A stretch of DNA of 30,654 nucleotides from an uncultured Ruminococcus sp. (GCA_900541495.1 UQKC01000028.1:1-30654), one strand, 5' to 3'. Shown: positions 1 to 9,419, numbered from the stretch's first letter. Notes: a model not told the origin generated them from the sequence alone. Made by a program: numbers and translations.

Positions 1-775
1 ATCCTCTTTCAGCTAAAACTGATTCATGAGTTGAACCTGAATCAAACCATACATCTATTACTTCTTTGAATCTTGTCATTTTTTTACCACATTCTGGGCA
101 TTTTAAATGTACTTCATCAATATAAGGTTTATGAAGTTCAATATCATCTGGACAATCAACTGCTTTTTGCTTTAATTCTTCTATGCTTCCTATACATTCT
201 TGATGTCCACAATTTTCATCTTCACATGTCCATACTGGAAGTGGTGTTCCCCAATATCTGTTTCTTGATATTGCCCAGTCATTTAAGTTGGTTAACCAAT
301 TACCAAATCTTTTTTCGCCAACATAATCAGGATACCAATTTACTTTTTTGTTTTCTTCTACTATTTTATCTTTTATTTTAGTTATTTCTAAATAGAATGA
401 TGGTTTAGAATAGTATAATAATGGGCTATCGCATCTCCAACAATGTGGATAATTATGTACCATTTTTATTTTTTTAAATAATTTATCATTTTCTTTTAGA
501 TATTTGATAACATCAATATCCACTTCAAATACGTTTCTTCCTTCCCATAAGCCTTCAGTATATTTTCCTGTATCGTCAACTGGATTTAAATATGGTAAAT
601 CATATCTTTTTCCTACGTTATAGTCGTCTTGGCCAAAGGCTGGAGCTAAGTGTACGATACCTGTGCCATCTTCCATGGTAACATAGTTATCACATGTTAC
701 ATAGAATGCTTTTTTATCTACTTTTAGGCTTGGAATTAGTTGTTCGTATTCTGTGTATTCTAGGTCTTTTCCTTT
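1..775 (-). CDS. ileS: Isoleucyl-tRNA synthetase, internal fragment
   Basis: The minus strand is open to the window edge and translates to an internal part of class I isoleucyl-tRNA synthetase, the cytoplasmic enzyme that charges tRNA-Ile. Visible hallmarks are GTGIVHLAPAFGQDDY and AFYVTCDNYVTMEDG (editing-domain end), HCWRCDSPLLYY, WAISRNRYWGTPLPVW and VIDVWFDSG. The N-terminal HIGH region is missing: the frame continues upstream, without a stop, into MnmE sequence at about 770-805, and the C-terminus lies beyond the window. Base composition is very AT-rich, unlike the rest of the window past 2.3 kb but like the mnmE and jag pieces. The protein identity is clear from the motifs. The fusion to MnmE is almost certainly not a real protein. 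Confidence 0.9.
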
Positions 776-1741
776 ATATTCTTTTAATATTTCATAATCT
801 TCTTCATCTAATTCTTTTGAACTATCAAATATTGCAATAATTAAATCAGCATCATTTGCTTCTTCTATTGATTTTTGAATTCCTATTTTTTCTACAGAAT
901 CCTTTGCCTCTCTAATTCCTGCTGTATCAATAAGTTTCAAAGCTATTCCGTTTATCGTAACATACTCCTCTATAGTATCTCTTGTCGTTCCTGCTATATC
1001 TGTTACAATTGCTCTATCCTCTTTCAAAATAGCATTTAACAAAGATGATTTTCCTGCATTTGGTTTGCCTATTATCGCTGTTTTTATACCATCTTTTATT
1101 ATTTTACCATTATCAAATGATTTTTCCAATTTTTCTAATTTATTTTCTACTTTATTTAACATATTTTTTAGTTCATTTTCTTGAACCTCTGGTGTATCAT
1201 ATTCTGGATAATCAATTGTTACTTCAATATTTACTAAAACATCTAAAATATCTTGTTTTATTTGGTTTATTTCTGTTGATAAAAAACCTTCCAATTGTTT
1301 AATTCCACTTTTGGCTTCTCTTTCTGATTTTGCATTTATAACATCAATTACTGATTCTGCTTGTGCTAAATCAATTCTTCCATTTAAAAATGCTCTTTTT
1401 GTAAATTCACCTGGCCCAGCCATTTCAGCTCCATTAGCCAAGCATAATTCTAATATCTTTTTTACAACAATATTTCCTCCATGTGCATTTATTTCACACA
1501 TATTTTCTGTTGTATAACTTTTTGGAGTTTTAAAATATGATACTAAAACTTCATCAATTATTTTATTATTTTCAACAACATTTCCATATTTTATTGAATA
1601 TCCTTTTATTTCAGATATATCTTGTTTTGTTTTTGGAATAAATATTTTATCTAATATTTCAAATGTTTTTTCTCCACTCATTCTTATTATTCCTATTCCT
1701 CCAATGCCTGGTGCAGTTGCTATTCCTACTATTGTACTCAT
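776..1741 (-). CDS. mnmE: MnmE tRNA-modification GTPase, C-terminally truncated and joined in frame to ileS
   Basis: MnmE (TrmE) is the GTPase that works with MnmG to modify the wobble uridine of certain tRNAs. The start at 1741 (MSTIVGIATAPGIGGIGIIR) is the typical family N-terminus, followed by the folate-binding domain (EINAHGGNIVVKKIL, GPGEFTKRAFLNGRIDLAQA). The G domain shows G1 GKPNAGKSSL, G2 around TDIAGTTRDT and G3 DTAG. The frame then reaches DEEDYEILKEYKGKD and carries on as IleS, so the NKxD motif, the rest of the G domain and the C-terminal CIGK motif are missing. About 320 of the usual 450-460 residues remain. Upstream lies jag, the common Firmicutes order (yidC-jag-mnmE-mnmG). 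A break inside mnmE at a stretch that also reads as plausible IleS points to a chimeric join. Confidence 0.9.
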
Positions 1742-1794
1742 TTATTTTCTCCTTTATTTTTTACATTATTTTCCTATCACTTTTTTAGAACAAA

Positions 1795-1853
1795 TAAGAA
1801 AAAGTCAAAATTCTAAATTTAATCTTTTGATTAAAATCTGAACTTTGACTTCC
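1795..1853 (-). terminator. Hairpin with T-rich tail after jag
   Basis: Two arms of about 23 bases (1802-1824 and 1829-1852) are imperfect inverted repeats. On the minus strand they are followed by a T-rich run. The position between the jag stop (1867) and the mnmE start (1741) fits a terminator or attenuator. Confidence 0.55.
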
Positions 1854-1866
1854 GATTTTTATTTAA

Positions 1867-2290
1867 TTATTTTTTTGTTATTACAATTCTTCTTTTTGGT
1901 TCTTGTCCAATACTTCTTGTTTCTACATTAGGATTATCTTGTAAAACACTATGTATTATTTTTCTTTCATATGCTTTCATTGGCTCAAGTGTTATCATTT
2001 TACCTGTTCTTTCAACTATTGAAGCCTTTTTCTTTGCTACTTCTTCTAATGTTTCAACTCTTTTTTGTTTATAATCTTCTATATCTAATCTAACAACAAC
2101 TCTATTTTCTGATTTTTTATTTGCTATTGCTTTTAATATATTTTCTATAGAATATAATGTTTCTCCCCTATATCCTATTAAATTTCCAATATTTTCTCCA
2201 TGTATAGAAATATATAAACATTTATCTTTTATTTCAACTTTAGTCTTAGCTTCTGGAGATATTTTATTTAAAAATTCAAGGGTTGCTATG
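1867..2290 (-). CDS. jag: Jag/KhpB RNA-binding protein, 5'-truncated
   Basis: This is the C-terminal part of Jag (KhpB), a cytoplasmic RNA-binding protein often encoded between yidC and mnmE. The KH domain shows GNLIGYRGETL, matching the family GxxGxxG loop. The R3H domain shows DYKQKRVETLEEVA, LEPMKAYERKIIH and the closing VETRSIGQEPKRRIVI, then a stop at 1867-1869. The N-terminal Jag domain is missing. The minus frame stays open across 2290, but the residues beyond it no longer look like Jag and base composition changes, so I place the break there to within about 10 bases. Like mnmE and ileS it is AT-rich, so it probably belongs to the same foreign segment. Confidence 0.87.
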
Positions 2291-2370
2291 TAATAAGACT
2301 CCTGATAATACTGTATATCATTTTTGAACGGTATGCAGCGATCTTATTTGAAAGACAGGATTCTCAGTAA
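2290..2370 (+). pseudogene. C-terminal remnant of an unidentified membrane-type protein
   Basis: Directly after the AT-rich segment a plus-strand frame of 26 codons reads LLIILYIIFERYAAILF and a short charged tail, then stops at 2368-2370. It has no start and resembles the end of a protein with a terminal hydrophobic helix. I infer that it is the cut-off end of a gene native to the Ruminococcus-like part, truncated by the join. It is too short to identify, and chance cannot be excluded. Confidence 0.3.
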
Positions 2371-2387
2371 GACCATGCGGTACTATG

Positions 2388-2490
2388 GAAACGCTGATTA
2401 ATACGTTTTTGCCATTTTTCAAAATGTCCTCAAAGGCGTAAACTCGTACATTTCTCAAAATGGCAAAACGAACGCTTCGCTTTAATCAGC
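2388..2490. repeat. Palindromic dispersed repeat, copy 1 (long form)
   Basis: It begins with GGAAACGCTGATTAA and ends with CGCTTTAATCAG, so the tips are inverted repeats (CTGATTAA/TTAATCAG). Inside are a perfect 12-base inverted pair, TTTTGCCATTTT and AAAATGGCAAAA. A shorter copy sits at 20139-20204. Nothing in it codes for a transposase, so it is best described as a MITE- or REP-like element. Confidence 0.75.
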
Positions 2491-2500
2491 TTTTTCCTAC

Positions 2501-2534
2501 AAAATCCCCTCCTACAGTTTTCTGTAAGAGGGGA
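2501..2534 (-). terminator. Rho-independent terminator of the giant GH5 gene
   Basis: On the minus strand the arms CCCCTCTTACAG and CTGTAGGAGGGG flank an AAAA loop and are followed by ATTTTG, shortly after the stop codon at 2547. Confidence 0.75.
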
Positions 2535-2546
2535 TCTGCCTGCGCA

Positions 2547-5500
2547 TCAAGCGCTCATTTCATCAAAGGTATCATCGGAAGTGTCTTCCTCTGTTTCTCC
2601 CGAACCATTGTCAATGTTTTCATCACTGTCATCATTCGCTTCTTCCTCCGAAGAATCACTGCTGCCGTCTTCAGGTGTTTCCTCATTCGAGTCATCTGTC
2701 GGTTCTTCTTCGGAAGTTTCGTTTTCTTCATCTCCTTCGATCAAGCCGTTTGATGCTGTTATGCTGTCTGCAAGCACAAGCTTGTTATTGACAAGCACTA
2801 TGCTGAACTCGCCGTTTTCTGTGCTGAGTTTCAGCTGTCCGTTGTACTCGCCTTTGAAGCTTGATGCGATTATCGATAGATTTTCTGCCGCTGCTGCGTT
2901 TCCGCTTTCGTCCACAAGCTTTATCGTTATCTCTTCGGAATTCTCGGTTATGCCGTTTCTTGTTATGCTCATAACTCCTCTTGCATTGCTGAGGATATCA
3001 AGCTCTGCTCCTTCTGTTGAGCAAAGTTCGGTCGCTGTGATAGTTCCGAATATCGTATTTGTTCCGTTGACTGTAAGCTTTCCTGCTCTTACCGTGCCGT
3101 TTATGCTTGTATTTTTTAGCGTTACATCAGCTGTGCTTGTTATGCTTGCAAGGCCAAGGTCTGCGTTTTCTGCTGTGAAAGCATATCTTCCCGCGGATAT
3201 TGTATACTTGTATGATGTATTGTTCCTTGCAGAATCAAGGTTTGTGTTCTGCACTTCAAGTTCACCCGTCAATGTTATGCTTCCTATGAATGTGAGCGTC
3301 TTGTTTTCCGAAGCTATTGTAAGCTTTCCGTATGTTCCTGCTCTTGGAAGTCTTAATGCTCCGTTTATGTCAGCGTCATCGAGGAGAGTTACCGTATACT
3401 GTGCTTCGCCTGACTTTATGCTTTCTATTGCTGTTGTTACGTCTGTCCAGAGAGCATATCCCAAACCGTTTATCTCGAACAATATCGGTTTCATATATAC
3501 TTTTCCGCTTATCGATGTTACTGTATAGTCAAGTTCTGTTTCGGGCTGTATCTCTGTTACGTCGAATACATTGTTTCCTGTATATTTTGATGTAAAGAGT
3601 ACAGTGTTTTCGTCGATAGCTTCGTTTGCTTTGAGCTTTATCGTTCCGCTTATGCTGTCGGCTGTTGTTCCCGTTACCTTTATCGGTGTGAAGTTTGTGT
3701 CAAATGTAATAGCTGAGCCTTCTGCTCCGTTTATGGTTTTGACCGATGCAGGTGTTTTTGTGCTTGAAACAATAAGGTTTGCTGTTTCTGTGAGTTCAAG
3801 TGCTGTTGTCGAGAATGTTGAGCCTGTTCTGAACTCGCTTGTTACCTTTGTTGTTCCGAAGCCTGATATCTTAGCTATCGGAGTTGTTTCTCCGAGGGTA
3901 AGTGCTGCCGCTGCTCCGCCTTTTACTGCTGTAATGCTGTCCGAAGCGAAGTTATCGAGTGTAAGGTCGCTTGTTGTGCTCAATGTATATGGCTTTGTGC
4001 TTTCAATTCTGATATTTTCAAGTTTGAGCGGTGTTTTTGCGCTTACTGCTGTTATGTTTGTAAGGGTTATTGTTTTTGTTTCGGGTTCGCTCCTAAAAGT
4101 GATAGATTTTGCTGTTGTTGGAAGAGCTAAAGCCGATGCATCAAGGTTTGTATTGAGCGTGAGCGTGTAAGCGGTTTTTTTATCCGTAATGCTTTCAAGA
4201 GCAAGTTCAATGTTGGGGAACTTTCTGCTTGCTTCGCCGTAGGAAAGCGTTACTGCATCCGCCCACTCTGCCTTTATTGCCTTATTCTTCTTGTAATAGA
4301 AAGCGTTGAGCTCTTTTCCGTCGGCTGTTGTATTTTCAACAGTTGTATTTTCGGAAATATCCTTTGTGCTGCAGAGTACAATAGTTCCGCTTGCAAGCTT
4401 TACAGCTTCGCCGTTTTCGTCTGCGACCTTGACATTAAGCTTGTTCGTTACATCTGTGAGGGTCACCTTTGCGATATCACCGTCGGTGAGGACAAGCTCT
4501 GCGTTTCCTGCGGTAACTGTTGAAGCAGTTGTTTTTGCTGTTGGAAGTTTTACCGTACCGTTAAGGTTTGAGATAGATGTAAGTCTGATTGTTACGGTAA
4601 GCGTTTTGTTTTCAGATACATTTACATCGCTGAATGATGTAATGCTAACTGCTTCAATATTTTCGTTGATATTGAGCGTTGAAGTTCTTGTTCCGTTCAC
4701 TGCACCAAAGCTGTTTTCAGCCGAAATGGTAAGTGTTGTATTTGCAGCTGCACTCAATGCGATAGCTTTGCCTGCCGACTGCTTTATCTCACAGCCGATA
4801 GTTGTATCTACGGGCGCTGCGATTCTTGTTACATCTGTTGTGAGCGCACCTGTGCCGTTTATCGTGATGCTTTTTGCTGTTTTTGGAAGCGTGAACTTTG
4901 GTTCTGTAACGTCTGTATTGAGCGTGAGGGTATATTCGGCGTTCTTGTCCGTTATGCCCTCAAGAGCAAGTTCAACGTTCGGGAACTGTCTGTATATATC
5001 GCTGTAAGAAAGCGTTACTGCATCTGCCCACTCTGCTTTTACTGCTTTATTCTTCTTGTAGTAGAAAGCATTAAGCTCCTTTTTGTCAGCAGTTGTGTTT
5101 TCGATCGCTGTCTTTTCTGAGATATCCTTTGTGCTGTAAAGTACGATAGTTCCGCTTGCAAGATCAACAATTCCGCCATTTTCGTTTACGACCTTAACGT
5201 TAAGCTTTCCTGTTACGTCTGCAAGAGTGACCTTTGCTATATCACCATCAGTGAGAATGATCTCTGCGTTTCCTGCTGTTACAGTTGAAGCTGTTGTTTT
5301 TGCTGTCGGAAATTTTACCGTACCGTTGAGAGAATAAACGGCTGAAAGCCTGCTCGAAACTGTAAAAGTTTTTCCATTGGCAACATTTACAGTGCCAAAA
5401 GTTGCAAGGCTTGTTATCTCGGTATCTTCGTTTATGTTGAGTACCGATGTCCTTGTTCCGCTCACTGCGCCGATATTTGTCGTTTCACTGTTTATATCAA

Positions 5501-8500
5501 GTGTTTTGCCTGCCGAAACTCTGACAGCGAGTGTCTTGCCCTTTCCGTTTACTTCTACATCAAACGCTGTATTTGTCGGAACATTGAGGCTCGTTGCGCT
5601 TATATTGAGTGCGCCCGTACCGATGAATGTTATGCTTTCTGCCTTCGTCGGAAGTGAAATGGTCTTTACATTTGCATCTTTATTGAGGGTTATGGTAAGC
5701 GCCTTTGTGTCTGTTTTGTATACACTGAGAGCGGTTGTCAGATCGTCGAATGTCTTGATCTCAGTACCGTCGAAAACGGCTACCGCGCTTTCTGTGAGTG
5801 CGGGTATAGCTTCTGTTCTGATAACATAGCCGCAAACCTTGCACTTGTATGTTTTTTCGCCCTCTGCGGTCATTGTCGGCTGTTTGGTTATTGTTCCGCT
5901 GTCCTCGGTATGTACGGCAAAGTCGACCTTTTCGGAACAAGTCGAGCATTTATGCCAGTGTCCGCTTGCATCATATGTCCAGTTTGTATCAAGAACGTGC
6001 TTATGGTCGAGCTTTGCTATCGGTTCTGTTCTGATAACATAGCCGCAAACCTTGCACTTGTATGTTTTTTCGCCCTCGCTTGTTTCGGTAGGCTCTATTG
6101 TTATTGTGCCATTATCCTCTAAATGCATCTCATAGTCAATTTTATCATCACAGCCGGTACAAGCACGCCAATGTCCGAATGAATTTGCTGAATACCCTTC
6201 TTTCAATGAATGTTCATGATTTTTAGGAATAGATATCATTGTTGGGTAAGAATTCTTTTCTGTAGTCCCATTACCGAGTTGACCGCAGTAATTAAAACCC
6301 CATGTGTATAACTCGTCATTATTTGTTATACATTCACAATGTTCTCCACCGTAACTTACCTGTGACACATCAGACATTATCAAAGTTTGCGTTATCATAC
6401 GACCATTATCGGACATATCTGAATGACTAAATCTCCAATCAAATAACTCACTATTTGATGAAATGAAAGAACTTTGTCCCCAACCAAGACTGATTTGATT
6501 TACCTTTTCCGCAATTTTCACAGGAATATATCTATTGGTTTTAACATCAACATTAGGTAATCCACCATCATCATTTCCCCACGCAAACAGATCACCTTTT
6601 TTGGTTATACATGCACTGTGATAATACCCCAGACTTACTTGTGATACATTGCTCATTATTTTTTGAGGTGTTGTGCTATTTTCTTTGGAGCTTGTTCCAA
6701 GTTGTCCATATTCATTACTTCCCCATATATATAGGTCGCCATTAGTTGTAATACATGCACTATGTTCCTTTCCAAGGCTTACCCAAGCAACATTACTCAT
6801 TATTTTATGTGGTATATTTCTATCTGTTGTTGTGCCGTCACCAAGCTGTCCCATAACGTTACGTCCCCATGTATATAAGTCACCGTTAAGAGTTATACAT
6901 GCGCCATGACAATATCCCATGCTTACTTGCTTTACACCACTCATTATTTTGGCAGGAACAGAAGAGTTTTTCTCATCTGAACCTTTGCCAAGCTGTCCGT
7001 AATAATTACTTCCCCAAGTATATAAATCTCCATTGTTAGTTATGCAAGCACTGCTACCTCCCCCAAGACTGATCTGTGATACATCATCCATAACTTTTAT
7101 CGGATAGCTATAAAAACGCTGAATACCGCTATCATTTTCGTTAGAATCATCAGGTACAATTGTTATAAGATTATCAGATTCGATAGTTTTAGCCCCGTTT
7201 CCTAACTGTCCACTTTCATTATTTCCCCACATATAAAGTTCACTGTTTTTGTTAATATATGCGCTATGGTTGTATCCAAGACTTATTCTCTTTTTCAATA
7301 CATCTGAAATAACAGGTTCGTCTGTATCCCCACTATCAGAATTCTTCACATCAAGCATAACAGCACTTACAAAAGAAATACTGTCATAATTGCTTATCTT
7401 GATATACGCAAGTTCACCGTTCGCACTGCTGTCCCACGCGCCGTAGATATCATCATATCTGAGGTAAGCTGTATTGCCCGAATTTGAATAGCTGTAATCG
7501 CACGCCGAAAGCTCAGTCCAGCCGCCCCAGCCGCTGTTCATAAGTGCAAATTTCGGCGCAGTCTGTGAGCTGTACTTTACAGCAAGCTCTTTTCCGCTTG
7601 CGAAGTCTTTAAGCTCCGCTGCCTTTATATTGCCGTCGCTTCCAACGGAAAGCGATGTTCCCGATGAGTAATCATTGTGTGCATAAAGCGGGAACGAAGC
7701 CTTGCTCGCCCAGACGACACTGCTGTCATTCCTTACCGAAAGGAGCTTGTTTACAACAGGCTCGTTGACGCTGTACCAAGTGTTATTGCTTCTGTTTATG
7801 TAGCCGTGAGCCTCGCCGCCGTTGTTCGCTTCGACATTGTTATCCCAAAGAACGCAGGCGATGCCCATTTCCTTTGCAAGGGTCATATAATACTCTGCCC
7901 AATCAACTCTTGCATTTGTATAACCATAGTTTGAGGTGCTGAATTCGCCTATTACAACAGGAATTCCGTCCTGCGTAAAGAATGAGCGCAGGTCATTGAA
8001 AATGCTGTAAAGTTCAGCCTTGTAATCAGATGAAAATGCGGAGTGGTCGCCGTCACCCATTGCGAAATCATAAGGCTTGTACGCATGAACTGAAGCCGCA
8101 ACGTAAGGGTCGTTAAAAAGGCTCTTGTCGAGGTTTGAATATATGCCGTAATCTCCGCTTGCGGCATATCCTGGGACCATAAGCAGACGTGTATTCTTAT
8201 ACGCTGAATCGACCGAACGCACCGTGCTTATAAAATCAGCATCGAGCTTGTTTATGACATCATAGCAAGCTGAATTGCCCGTCCATTCACCTGCCGCACC
8301 CTCCATTCGTGGTTCGTTCATACCCTCGAAAATAAGGTGCTGGTCGTAATCGGAAAAATACTCCGCTATCTGCGTCCATACCTGTTTGAGCTCTGTTGAC
8401 ATCGCACTGTAGCTTGATGCAAGGTCGGCACGGTTTATCCAGTTTTCGTGATGAATGTTGAGGATAACGTACATTCCATTTTTGTAGGCATAGTCCACAA

Positions 8501-8876
8501 CTTCCTTTACTCTTGCGAACCAGTCTGCGTTAATGGTATATTTTCCATTGTCAACCGTGATGTTCCTATACCACGATACAGGTACTCTGACAGTGTTGAA
8601 ACCCTTTGCCTTTACGGCTTTTATAAGGTCTTCAGTGACCCTCGGGCTGCCCCAGCTTGTTTCCTGTCCGTTCGCGCCACCCTCACCCGTCGCATCGAGC
8701 GAATTTCCCAGATTCCAGCCAAGACCCATATCTTCGACTATATCATCAGCCGAACAGACGGTCTGCGCATTCGCTTTGATCGTAAAGAATGACGCATCGA
8801 TGCAAACGAACGATGTCATTATCAAGGCAACAAAAAACGCAAGTATTTTTGAGCCTTTACGCATAGATTTTCGCAT
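2547..8876 (-). CDS. Giant secreted GH5 endoglucanase with RCC1-like repeats and long repeat region
   Basis: Predicted secreted beta-glucanase (GH5, cellulase family). I chose the ATG at 8876 because GGAGG lies 9 bases upstream; 8882 and 8897 are alternatives. A signal peptide ends near KANAQT. The GH5 domain (about 35-370) has the acid/base Glu188 in GMNEPR and the nucleophile Glu311 in VIGEFS. A beta-rich module that may bind carbohydrate follows (about 385-510). Then come seven RCC1-type repeats (about 527-884), two Cys/His modules with the pattern HWxxCxxC and KCKVCGYVIRTE (to about 1020), and about 1000 residues of tandem beta-rich repeats. An Asp/Glu/Ser tail closes the protein. No dockerin, LPxTG or membrane anchor is visible, so attachment to cell or substrate is unclear. 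It is much longer than ordinary GH5 enzymes. The GH5 call is firm; the roles of the other modules are inference. Confidence 0.9.
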   Translation of the reverse strand: MRKSMRKGSKILAFFVALIMTSFVCIDASFFTIKANAQTVCSADDIVEDMGLGWNLGNSLDATGEGGANGQETSWGSPRVTEDLIKAVKAKGFNTVRVPVSWYRNITVDNGKYTINADWFARVKEVVDYAYKNGMYVILNIHHENWINRADLASSYSAMSTELKQVWTQIAEYFSDYDQHLIFEGMNEPRMEGAAGEWTGNSACYDVINKLDADFISTVRSVDSAYKNTRLLMVPGYAASGDYGIYSNLDKSLFNDPYVAASVHAYKPYDFAMGDGDHSAFSSDYKAELYSIFNDLRSFFTQDGIPVVIGEFSTSNYGYTNARVDWAEYYMTLAKEMGIACVLWDNNVEANNGGEAHGYINRSNNTWYSVNEPVVNKLLSVRNDSSVVWASKASFPLYAHNDYSSGTSLSVGSDGNIKAAELKDFASGKELAVKYSSQTAPKFALMNSGWGGWTELSACDYSYSNSGNTAYLRYDDIYGAWDSSANGELAYIKISNYDSISFVSAVMLDVKNSDSGDTDEPVISDVLKKRISLGYNHSAYINKNSELYMWGNNESGQLGNGAKTIESDNLITIVPDDSNENDSGIQRFYSYPIKVMDDVSQISLGGGSSACITNNGDLYTWGSNYYGQLGKGSDEKNSSVPAKIMSGVKQVSMGYCHGACITLNGDLYTWGRNVMGQLGDGTTTDRNIPHKIMSNVAWVSLGKEHSACITTNGDLYIWGSNEYGQLGTSSKENSTTPQKIMSNVSQVSLGYYHSACITKKGDLFAWGNDDGGLPNVDVKTNRYIPVKIAEKVNQISLGWGQSSFISSNSELFDWRFSHSDMSDNGRMITQTLIMSDVSQVSYGGEHCECITNNDELYTWGFNYCGQLGNGTTEKNSYPTMISIPKNHEHSLKEGYSANSFGHWRACTGCDDKIDYEMHLEDNGTITIEPTETSEGEKTYKCKVCGYVIRTEPIAKLDHKHVLDTNWTYDASGHWHKCSTCSEKVDFAVHTEDSGTITKQPTMTAEGEKTYKCKVCGYVIRTEAIPALTESAVAVFDGTEIKTFDDLTTALSVYKTDTKALTITLNKDANVKTISLPTKAESITFIGTGALNISATSLNVPTNTAFDVEVNGKGKTLAVRVSAGKTLDINSETTNIGAVSGTRTSVLNINEDTEITSLATFGTVNVANGKTFTVSSRLSAVYSLNGTVKFPTAKTTASTVTAGNAEIILTDGDIAKVTLADVTGKLNVKVVNENGGIVDLASGTIVLYSTKDISEKTAIENTTADKKELNAFYYKKNKAVKAEWADAVTLSYSDIYRQFPNVELALEGITDKNAEYTLTLNTDVTEPKFTLPKTAKSITINGTGALTTDVTRIAAPVDTTIGCEIKQSAGKAIALSAAANTTLTISAENSFGAVNGTRTSTLNINENIEAVSITSFSDVNVSENKTLTVTIRLTSISNLNGTVKLPTAKTTASTVTAGNAELVLTDGDIAKVTLTDVTNKLNVKVADENGEAVKLASGTIVLCSTKDISENTTVENTTADGKELNAFYYKKNKAIKAEWADAVTLSYGEASRKFPNIELALESITDKKTAYTLTLNTNLDASALALPTTAKSITFRSEPETKTITLTNITAVSAKTPLKLENIRIESTKPYTLSTTSDLTLDNFASDSITAVKGGAAAALTLGETTPIAKISGFGTTKVTSEFRTGSTFSTTALELTETANLIVSSTKTPASVKTINGAEGSAITFDTNFTPIKVTGTTADSISGTIKLKANEAIDENTVLFTSKYTGNNVFDVTEIQPETELDYTVTSISGKVYMKPILFEINGLGYALWTDVTTAIESIKSGEAQYTVTLLDDADINGALRLPRAGTYGKLTIASENKTLTFIGSITLTGELEVQNTNLDSARNNTSYKYTISAGRYAFTAENADLGLASITSTADVTLKNTSINGTVRAGKLTVNGTNTIFGTITATELCSTEGAELDILSNARGVMSITRNGITENSEEITIKLVDESGNAAAAENLSIIASSFKGEYNGQLKLSTENGEFSIVLVNNKLVLADSITASNGLIEGDEENETSEEEPTDDSNEETPEDGSSDSSEEEANDDSDENIDNGSGETEEDTSDDTFDEMSA
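3310..5810 (-). repeat. Tandem repeats of about 256 codons inside the giant GH5 gene
   Basis: At least two long units are obviously related at DNA level: the stretch near 4250-4310 recurs near 5017-5078, about 768 bases away, with a few base changes. At protein level each unit contains LNAFYYKKNKA, then KAEWADAVTLSY, then TLTLNT, then SITxxGTGAL. A third, more diverged unit follows towards the C-terminus. This is consistent with recent internal duplication of a beta-solenoid-like module. Confidence 0.75.
6225..7297 (-). other. Seven RCC1-like repeats inside the giant GH5 protein
   Basis: Seven units of about 50 residues each follow the pattern VSQVSLGxxHSACIT, then NGDLYTWGxNxxGQLG. Seven is the blade number of RCC1 beta-propellers. 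The DNA here is visibly more AT-rich than the GH5 part upstream and the repeats downstream, which suggests the module was acquired separately. A binding or scaffold role is inference. Confidence 0.85.
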
Positions 8877-9028
8877 ATTCATTTTCCTCCGAATCATATT
8901 AAAAAATGTATAATCATTACTTTGATTTTACCATATATTTTATTTTAATTCTATAATAAAAAGTAAATACTTATCTTAAAATAATGCCGACTATTGAAAA
9001 TTCTGACAGAATGTGATATGATTTAACA

Positions 9029-9111
9029 TATAAGAACCTGTCTTCATAAGCATATGCACACGTCTTTTCGGCAAATTTTGCTGCATACTGCGTTAAAAAT
9101 CCTTGCCGGGC
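9029..9111. repeat. Possible end of a degraded dispersed element
   Basis: This non-coding stretch sits directly before a gene tail that has lost its 5' part (9112-9240), so it looks like inserted or recombined DNA. I see no second copy in this window and no transposase, so the call rests only on its position and on the broken gene next to it. Confidence 0.25.
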
Positions 9112-9240
9112 GGAAACGATCAGGTCGCTACCCCGCCGCTCACAAACGAAGAAATGCCGGTTGAAGTTGCGACCGCGGAAACCTCTGTCGAAACAACGGA
9201 AACCGTTGCAGAAACAACAGCCGATACCGCAGAAAACTGA
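9112..9240 (+). pseudogene. Thr/Glu-rich C-terminal remnant of a secreted or lipoprotein-type gene
   Basis: Forty-two codons without a credible start read as a low-complexity tail with repeated ETTETVAETT-like strings, stop at 9238-9240, and are followed within 30 bases by a strong terminator hairpin. Thr/Glu-rich strings like this also occur next to the lipobox in the GH5 lipoprotein and the binding protein of this window. I infer the surviving end of a gene whose 5' part was lost. Its function is unknown. Confidence 0.45.
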
Positions 9241-9263
9241 TGTTACCGCAAAGTATCCCTGTC

Positions 9264-9306
9264 AAATACAGCCGAACTTTTCAAAACGAAAGGTTCGGCT
9301 GTATTT
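9264..9306 (+). terminator. Terminator after the truncated gene tail
   Basis: The arms AATACAGCCGAACTTT and AAAGGTTCGGCTGTATT form a long GC-containing stem with A/T flanks, so it could work in both directions. Confidence 0.75.
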
Positions 9307-9323
9307 TATATTGTGAGCAGGGA

Positions 9324-9419
9324 TCAAAACATCTTCCATTGATCCGGGTGCGTATCCAACGAGCTGTGTTCGGTATAACCATACGCAGTGACGATTCTCG
9401 GATCCCATTTGAACAGCAT
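9324..9419 (-). pseudogene. Short minus-strand coding remnant
   Basis: A 31-codon minus frame contains FKWDPRIVTAYGYTEHSS and ends in PDQWKMF at a stop at 9324-9326. The residue choice looks like real protein, but there is no ribosome-binding site, and a terminator hairpin lies just upstream. It may be the leftover C-terminus of a lost gene. I do not recognise the family. Confidence 0.3.

Noticed and set aside
73..1517. Plus-strand frames in the first 1.5 kb
   Set aside because: Their translations are Leu/Phe/Tyr-rich, as expected for the complement of the AT-rich ileS and mnmE genes on the minus strand.
2581..5007. Long plus-strand open frames of up to 315 residues
   Set aside because: They lie opposite the repetitive GH5 gene and arise from its Ser/Thr/Ala-rich codon pattern. 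They lack ribosome-binding sites and recognisable domains.
5830..6225. Cys/His modules in the giant GH5 protein as a nucleic-acid-binding zinc finger
   Set aside because: The modules (HWxxCxxC and KCKVCGY) recur in many secreted Clostridia proteins, next to other surface repeats. The secreted context argues against a DNA-binding role.
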